A DNA stretch of 64,000 bases from Sipunculus nudus. Taxonomy: Eukaryota > Annelida > Sipuncula > Golfingiida > Sipunculidae. Location of the stretch: positions 6,898,339-6,962,338 of the forward strand of contig CM049316.1 of assembly GCA_026874595.1 (NCBI GenBank). Direction: 5' to 3'. Below the pieces are notes generated by a model. That model saw only the letters and a program-made list of their open reading frames with translations, ran no database searches and had not been told where the DNA came from. Below, piece by piece: positions 56,684 through 64,000 of the stretch; positions within the stretch are counted from its first letter, which is position 1; every line of letters begins with the position of its first letter. Both the position numbers and the translations under genes were made by a program.

Positions 56684-59600
56684 TTATTTAAACTGAAACT
56701 CTATTTTGAGCAGGTATTTCATTTTAATCTGCTTGGTGCTGTACACGATGTACTCATTGTAGTTCAGAGTGTAGCCACTAGGGTTGGTCACTCCTGTTGG
56801 TTTTGGTTTTCCAAGAGGAACAACGGTCTTGTTTGGCCTGCAGAAAAATAAAGTACAATAAAAATTATTGCAATCTGTTGCAGCAGACAACTCTCTGTGA
56901 GTGTAAGTTTTGGAGATCATCTAAACTATTTCTGTAAAGTTTCAACCATGTTTCATCTGCGGATTACCTATTTTGATCACTGGATTTGGGGTGCATGGAG
57001 TATGCATGTGTTGCCCCCTCCCTCCACGAAGTTAGCATAAGGGTGATTAGTAATTGACAATCTTGAAAATTAGGTCAAAGTAAACAATTAATATCCAGAA
57101 AAATCTGTCATTCTATGACTATTACTCTGAAAAAAGGTCTGATTTTGTAATTTTATCGTATAAGAGATCTAGCACAAACACAGGCAGAAAAAATTCTGGT
57201 AAAATTTAATGTTTATGATTTTGCACTTTGAAGCATCTAATAAATTAAGCCTCTCACACCCCAAAATCCTAAGAATAGTGATATAGACAAAAGCTTATCA
57301 ACTTAAATATTAAAATAATAAATGATCTATTAAACAAGCATGACTCACATAACAAAGTTTTTGGCTGGATCAGGGGCTATAGCACCCATGCCCTTGACAC
57401 TGTGTTTCCCCTTTGGCAAAGCAGCTGCATTATAGTCAGCATCCAGCAGCTCATTCATCTCACCTAGTGACACCTGCAGGCAAATATTGGAATTAACTAT
57501 TATTAACTTTGTGATGTAACAGATACATGAAAACTTTATGCCAGTCACCTTTTGATGAGACAGCCACGAGGTACCAGACTTTGCTTGTAGTCCAGTTTTC
57601 TACTTTCTTTATGATTACTTTGTAAATTCTTAGTTTAGTAATAGTATATTGTCATTAAATTTCCTTTAAAATTGGATATACTGGCTGTTCAACAGCACAC
57701 AAATTCCTGTATATTTTATGGGCATAATCAATAAATTTTATGTTATATTTAAATAAAATCATGAGGTGACTGAATATCTTTGCAGGTCTATCCTTAGAGG
57801 ATGCAGAGCAGTTGCAAACAAGAATTTCAGCCTTGTGTATCATATAAACAAGTAAAGGGCAAGCAATACTGACTGGTTTAGCAATCAATAAAGGGCAGGG
57901 GAATATTTATAAAGTTGATTACAAACCAATATAAGACTTACTATGGTTAGTGTCTCCTAAATAATAACAGCTACATTTTTTTATCTCAGTAATAAATATG
58001 AGATCTCGCAGACATACCTCACAAAGCAACACAAGACCTGTTTTCTTGGACTGAGACGCAAAGCAGTAGTTGGCACTTTTACTGGACATATCAGCGAAGT
58101 ACACTCCTTTACCAAACTGAATAAAAGAGAAACAATAAAGTCAGAGACCAACAGCCTCCACCATGATCCTCATCCCACCGTGTTAGCATGTTGTGTACAC
58201 AGCTGTAAGAGTCCAGCAGCTCCATCCTGGTGGAGGTCACCCCCTTAAAGCCTCCCCCTAAACATGGGACAAAGGAACTACCTTATCTAACAACATTATG
58301 GAATACATTAAATTGAAAACATATTGATGTGAATAATGTGATGAAGATTATCTAAAAAAGCTCTATATATAATGTAATAAATAATCTTTACTTAACTTAT
58401 TGTGAAGTTGCAAGAAGACAAAAATCCACGGACGTAACATTACATCTCTCTACCCGGCAGAGGCATAATAATACAAATCATACTAGACCATCATTAATCA
58501 TTAAGTTCTTCCAGAAGCTGACTTTTAGTCCTATAAATTAATTGACTTAAACCTACTTTACACAACAGAAATATTCATACGATAAATACAGTCCACAATT
58601 TTATCTGTACCCATTAAAAACAGCCAGGACATGTGTCAACTGGTTCTGTAACATGTCAATCTATGTGGCAACACCATACAAGCTTGGTATCCAGAATTTG
58701 GCTCTTCAAGATTTTAGTATTGAAGGTTTAAGAAAATCATGTTATTTTAAATACACCTTAACATATTACTCTGTATACATTTAAATATTAATAATTAACA
58801 ACAAAAAGATTTGTTAAGGTCTGTAAAAATATGCAACCTATACACATAAAAGAAGACCTATCACTATAACTGACTCACCATGTACCCTGTAACCGGAGCT
58901 TCTGGTGGAGCAATCCTAAGGCCTTGACTCAGGATACCAACCCAGTTAGTTAGTCGTGAGCCGTGCCATAACAACATCCTGGAAGGACAAAGAAGAGCAA
59001 GTCCATCAGGTTATTAAGTGATAGTTTGTTATGAAGAAATCAAACATCCAATTATTAATGGAAACTACATCTCTTAAGCAAATATAAATTCTAAAGGCTG
59101 AGAGAGAAATTAAAACTTTGATGAGGGAGGCACACTAAAGATGATGAATTTACTATTACAAACAAACCATATTTCAATTCCATATATTCGACTTTTATTG
59201 CTGCAAACATCAGAAGTTAACAATACATTAACATTAAAAAGGTTCATGTCACTGACACAAGAGAAATATTGTTCAGAAGCACTTCTTATTTACATATTAC
59301 AAAAATGGCATACCAAGGATCTCCAGCAGAGCTTATATACTCCACCATATCTGCAAGTACCACACAAAGGACCTTAAGTGTTTTCTGCTTGGTAATTTAT
59401 GTTGTCACACTTTAAAAACGCAAAGAATTCTCTATTGCTGGTGTGTTTTACATACCTGTTGCCATGGTCTTTGATTGACTTGATTCTCTACCTTTATGTG
59501 ATTTACTTTGATCTATGTTAAAAGTGATATCCTATCTTTGGTGTGTTTTACATACTTGTTGCCGTGGTCTATGAAGCTACTGGCTTCTCCTTTTTTGTCA

Positions 59601-62600
59601 CAGCAGAAGATATCCAGGATCTTCATCTTGTACTGGTTGTGTGTTTTGGCATGTGTGTTTTGCAAATAATCTTCTACCATCTGGAAAAAAAGCAGACATA
59701 AAAGTTTGGATTTACTGTGAAATATGTAAATATCCTTCTTCCATTAATACTGTCACTAATGCTTAAAATAAGTCCCCTCAAAAAGGTTAGGAGGCTACGG
59801 TATATTACATGTCCCTGCAAACATTTTCCCTGCAACATTACATTATCTGAGGTACATGCTTAAAGTTGTATTCATTATAAATGTAGCTACTGATGCAGAC
59901 TATATATCCATATATAATGGTAAATTATTAATATCAGACTGATCAGCAGAATGATTTAAAGTGAAGTACTCTTCTAGTCGACAGTATAGGCAGGATCCAA
60001 CCTATTCTAGGAGATGTGAGCCAGTCTATTTTACAATTTATCCATCAACCACTACACCACTCCATGGTCTGACAGGAATCGTGCCAGATGATGCCAATCA
60101 TTCAAGGCATCCTGCTGCTGATGTGGGTTTACATTAGGAGATAAATACTGGTGAGATGCCCACAACAAATGCTTCCTCTTGATACAATTCAGCAGAAACT
60201 TTGAAAATTTGAACAAAAGAAAAAATGTGATGATTTTTCACCATGATGGTTCTGGTCTCACAGATGTCTGCCGAGACTTGAGATAACTATTTAATAAATT
60301 GTTAAATAAGAGAAGATAATATTAATATCAACCAAACAGACCCTCACCTTGAAGTCAGGGTCACTTTTCTGAAGAGGCGTAAGACCACAATGTAAGGAGT
60401 TGTAATGCGTGTCCACTGGGTTCTCTGTAGACTTGGTCTCTTTGATGATCTTCATTGCGATCTCAATGTCACCCAAAGCCTACAAGGTCAAGGTCATCAC
60501 AGGTAAAGGTTCCACATTGCATATAAGAAGACTTTATGTTTTAAGTTTTAGTAAAACTAGAATATGGGTAGTCAACAAGCAACTATGTGTATCCACCGAA
60601 ATCAGAGTGGGACAGGTGCCTCAATCCATGTTTTTTGTGTATGTTACAAAGCTATCCAAAGGCTACATTTGTGCAAAATTTTTAGCCTAATTGGTCAAAT
60701 TAGTCCAAAGATATGTGGGTTAATGTGTCAAAACTGACACACAGAGGGACGCACTGTAGAGAGGAAAAGTCAGAGGTCAACGCAAAATATTTTGACACCA
60801 GTTCACATGTGACCCCATAATGATGTAAAGTTTCAGAAAAATCGGTCCAGTGGTCTCAGAGTTCTATTACGGAAACAAACGCAACAGCGGCGGCAGAACC
60901 TGGTCAAAATCATAGTATCCGCAAAACTTTGTTTTGGCGGATACAATAATATCTATATGGGTACTGTTAGTACAATTAGTAGACTGAAACAGTTGTAACT
61001 GATCAAACATGGAGACACCTTTAACTGATAAAACATGGAAGTAAAGGAATACCACTGATACTGAACTTACCTCTAACAGTTGAATTTTGGCCTTCAAAAC
61101 ATCTTTAGTTCTTATAACTGGTGGCCTCTGCATACTGTGAACAAAGAATATAAATACAATAGAGAAACCAATTCCCACACATGTATGGATCCTATGTATA
61201 CCATAGAGTAACAAGACAAACAGTAACATTCAGATATTGCTGACAATTAACTTTTTCCCCAAGCATGTTCAGTTTGAGAAGTGAATGGAAATTAATGCAT
61301 AGTGATCAACATCAAACTCTGGTGTTTGTCAAACAGACATTGGTCTCATTTATCATAAAAGAGCTCAGTCCATCTGTGATCTTCAACAATGCAACTATTA
61401 TTCTAAAGGCCCTGTCTTAAAATATTCAATTACCTCCACGGTACTGACATTGAAGAGAATGCCATGCATTTCCTGTTCTTTGAAGAATTGTTTGATGAAC
61501 TGATTCTGAAAACATAAAATTTTATGCCATGATCATTTGTTTATTACTAATGACAGTACCTTCAATGCATCACTAATGTCCTTTTTCTTAATGACCAAAC
61601 ATCAACAGCAAATACCAAAAGCATTCATACTAAAATTTATTTCTACTTCACAATAAGGTTGATTGTGTGCATACCCAAAGCAATGTGGTATCCTCGTGTA
61701 GAACTCGTCACATGCCAGAACCAAGCGCTGACCAAAGTCGTTATTGGTGATACAGTTGTCAATCTTCTTCAAAGCAGCATACCCTGCCTTGATCTGGTCT
61801 GGTGTAAGCTTACCTGCAAGCCATTATCTTAAATTATAACTAATGAATCTTCAAAAGTCTTCTCAATTACAGTGAAACTCCTCTAAGCCGGACACTCAAG
61901 GGACTGGAGGATTATGTCTGTATTAGTGAGCTGTCCTGTTTAGAGGAGTTTGGCATATTACGTCAATTCTTCACTGAATGTTACTGATATCCTCTGTTTT
62001 GATTATGTTTACGCTTAATTTGAAATACATAAATTTTATTTAAATCATTTTCAAAATAGCTTAAATATGCATTTATAATTCATAAAATATAATTAGTGAA
62101 AAAGGAAAGACAAAGACTTCATCAGCTAGGCCTAACAAACTAATCTCGGCAGTTTCACTTGGAGTCAGTAGCTAGTTCATGGATAGTTGCACTAGGTATA
62201 TTGAAGATTGATTATTGACAGCATCCAGACGGCATGATTATTTGTTAAAGGATAGTCTTCACAACGCATTCACCATAACAAAGTGCTCACTAGTTAAGGC
62301 TCCCTGGGCTGGACACCGATCACAATGCACCAAACTTTAGTCTTTGATGGTGGTCTTGTCAAATGGAAAGCTGTTTGAAAGCTTGTTTTTTTTCTGATTG
62401 ACCGGCCAATCTTAATAAATCAATGATTGTGATATCTACACATTTATAGAAATAACAATTTTAACTGTATATTCACATGTAGCACCACGATGGTTCACCA
62501 AATTATGCTTGTCCTCGGGCTGTCGCTTTGACCAAAAGAGGTCATATGAGGACACAACCTTGGAGTGCCATCTCCCGGTAGATATATAAACAGAAATAGA

Positions 62601-64000
62601 ACTTGCAATGTCTGTCTACTTTAATATGTACTGGATATGCAGGTGGGACAGGAACGTTTGTCTGTTGTCTTGGATAGTGAGTTGTCTGCTTTACTAAGTT
62701 TTCGTTAAACATAATATAGAGGCAAATTTGAAGGGACTGAAATGTAGTGTCCGTATTAGTAATTTTTTGCCTTACTGAGGTGTCTGCAAGTAGGAGTTTC
62801 ACTGTATTTCTGTTTATATTATACTGATGGTATGTTTTTGTTTCACAACAAGATGTCATCTGTCTGCAAAAGTTGTAATTCCAGCTTTGCATGAGGGTTT
62901 GCAGGATACAGTAGGTACAGAAATTTACTCACCATTTTTTTTGTCAGCTTTACTGACCACATAATGTTCTAGTGAAACAATTTTACTAGTTTGAAAGTCA
63001 CCAGAGCAGGTATTGATCTCATGATGAAAATATGTCCTTCATGCGGGAACCCTCTTTAGCTAATCTGCAGTGCATCTATTTTAGGAGGGTATTGAAGGAA
63101 TGTATTCCTTACCTAACGGAGCTTTCTTGGCATCGTACTTCATCTCCACCACCGTATCCTCCATAGACTTGACATCACAGATCAGGTTGATCAGGTCCTA
63201 TCATACATTAATAAACACAATAGCTGATCTAGGTGTCACTCAAAATACTTACAAAGGAACAAATGACAATGAAAAGGATCAGATTCAGACATGTTTCTTC
63301 AGTCTTTTTATGTCTTATTATGAGTCATTGTGGGGAATAGGATATGTTAATCCTAAAATGTTGACCAAAATATCAATATAGAAATAAAGTCATTAACCCC
63401 TATAACCTCTCCTTCCCTACTATTGGAGGCTTAAATGTATTTATAAACACAGCTGCTGTTATCTTACCTGAACCCTCTGATCAAGCTTTGAGTCAGGAAC
63501 ATTCATAGGTTTCTCTGGAGCAGTTTCTTTCTCCTTTTCCTCATTCTGAATCAATAAAGCAGTTAACCTTACCAGCAATACACATGAGCTGAATGACAAA
63601 AGAACAGGACATACCACTGATTGTTTAAGAAGGGTATCACCAAATTCTCTTGGATGTCTGGGAGTACAGCATTTGGATATACAAGCTTTCTTATCTATAC
63701 AGTACTTCTAATAATAAATAACATCCTAAAATACTGAACATGAGATATGAAGAGGCAATATACAAAAAAAAACTTTAAGTTGTTAACATAAACAAAATTC
63801 ATATTTCAATAATTTTTATGTAACATTCCCTTATTGCTTCAGTATATGCAAGATTTTCTCTTACACAATTTTGTAATTATTTTTAGGGTATTATATAATT
63901 CCAACTTAAATTTGTGAAAGGTTCCATTCCATCATTTTGTGCACACAGGCAATGCAGTTCTTACCTTTGCAGTGTAGTCAATTTTGACGAGATCGTATTT
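56684..64000 (-). CDS. PARP2: PARP2, end of WGR region plus regulatory and catalytic domains (partial)
   Basis: Nuclear poly(ADP-ribose) polymerase 2 of DNA strand-break repair. Exons, 5' to 3' on the minus strand: 63965-64000 (open at the edge), 63468-63545, 63113-63197, 61675-61813, 61071-61134, 60348-60479, 59556-59680, 58879-58978, 58018-58116, 57349-57473 and 56684-56837 (TAA). Phases agree. The order is WGR end (KYDLVKIDY), acidic/basic linker, helical regulatory domain ([35 protein letters not shown]) and ART domain. The catalytic H-Y-E residues are present: His in LLWHGSR (58963-58965), Tyr in GKGVYFADM (58099-58101) and Glu in LNYNEYIVY (56753-56755). [14 protein letters not shown] and NELLDAD favour PARP2 over PARP1. 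The chain ends in EFQFK, a few residues short of vertebrate PARP2. The N-terminus and promoter lie to the right. Confidence 0.96.
59430..59595. repeat. Tandem duplication (100-bp offset) copying a PARP2 splice donor
   Basis: GGTGTGTTTTACATAC followed by TGTTGCC(A/G)TGGTCT occurs at 59440 and again at 59540. The right copy contains the real exon end and donor (minus strand AACAA|GTATGT). The left copy repeats about the last 20 coding bases and the donor inside the intron. Confidence 0.75.
60572..60950 (+). mobile_element. Hairpin-ended element, family B, copy 2
   Basis: It lies in a PARP2 intron. The left end, CAACAAGCAACTATGTGTATCC, is followed by a body matching 7845-8150 and a perfect terminal hairpin at 60915-60944 (GTATCCGC...GCGGATAC), then AATAAT. 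It is shorter and better preserved at the ends than copy 1. Confidence 0.75.
61434..61505 (-). other. Candidate 72-nt cassette exon in PARP2
   Basis: On the minus strand a strong acceptor (TTATGTTTTCAG) and a donor (GAG|GTAATT) bound exactly 72 nt, between exons 61675-61813 and 61071-61134. Inserted in phase it adds 24 codons with no stop (beginning [10 protein letters not shown]). Skipping it gives the standard PARP2 sequence. It would fall in the helical domain just before the conserved PPVIRT motif. It may be an alternative or a cryptic exon. Confidence 0.4.
61815..63110. other. PARP2 intron
   Basis: A 1.3-kb intron between the exons starting GKLTPDQ and ending KKAPLG. It contains two loosely related copies of a stretch with GTGTCCG(G)TATTAGT and TGTCTGCTTTACTAAG-like blocks (around 61885-61950 and 62680-62800), as in a dispersed repeat. 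No gene is present. Confidence 0.45.

Overview
This is a 64 kb piece of an AT-rich, intron-bearing invertebrate animal genome. It is most likely a lophotrochozoan and plausibly a mollusc. The host genes are clearly animal genes (copine, PARP2, ERp29-like, two sperm/cilium-type genes). The many short non-autonomous elements with core tandem repeats and a 3' hairpin resemble those of bivalves. Species cannot be fixed from the sequence alone.

Host genes, left to right. (1) Minus strand, 64-1853: the N-terminal three coding exons of a copine; the gene runs off the left edge. (2) Plus strand, 16371-24686: a complete seven-exon, 206-residue orthologue of TEPP/SPMIP8, a sperm microtubule inner protein, with an RFX X-box-like site just upstream. 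Intron 1 carries an antisense IS1595/Merlin-type transposase, a GC-palindrome tandem array and a MITE. (3) Minus strand, 27500-34204: a six-exon secretory-pathway protein with the C-terminal D domain of ERp29/Windbeutel. (4) Plus strand, 39332-43270: a six-exon, 582-residue ankyrin-repeat protein with a probable C-terminal SOCS box and a repeated basic N-terminus. (5) Minus strand, 44297-50679: a complete six-exon, 404-residue homologue of C16orf78, also with an X-box-like site near its start. (6) Minus strand, 56684-64000: the catalytic two-thirds of PARP2, running off the right edge. For genes 2-6 every exon junction was checked for GT/AG (on the coding strand) and for codon phase, and each reading frame closes exactly.

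The rest is introns and intergenic sequence rich in mobile DNA. It holds at least four families of hairpin-ended, core-repeat elements resembling Helentron-derived HINEs/pearl elements, a decayed CR1/L2-like LINE 3' end, several MITEs, a hAT-like element, an unusual TIR element built of TTGGTT/AACCAA palindromes with a SINE nested in it, and many simple repeats.

The observations most worth a second look are: X-box-like sites at both sperm/cilium-type genes; three separate tandem duplications that each copy a 5' splice site (copine, C16orf78-like, PARP2); a frame-neutral 72-nt candidate cassette exon inside PARP2; a transposase split at an A16 run; and the linkage of copine, TEPP and C16orf78, which all lie on human 16q.
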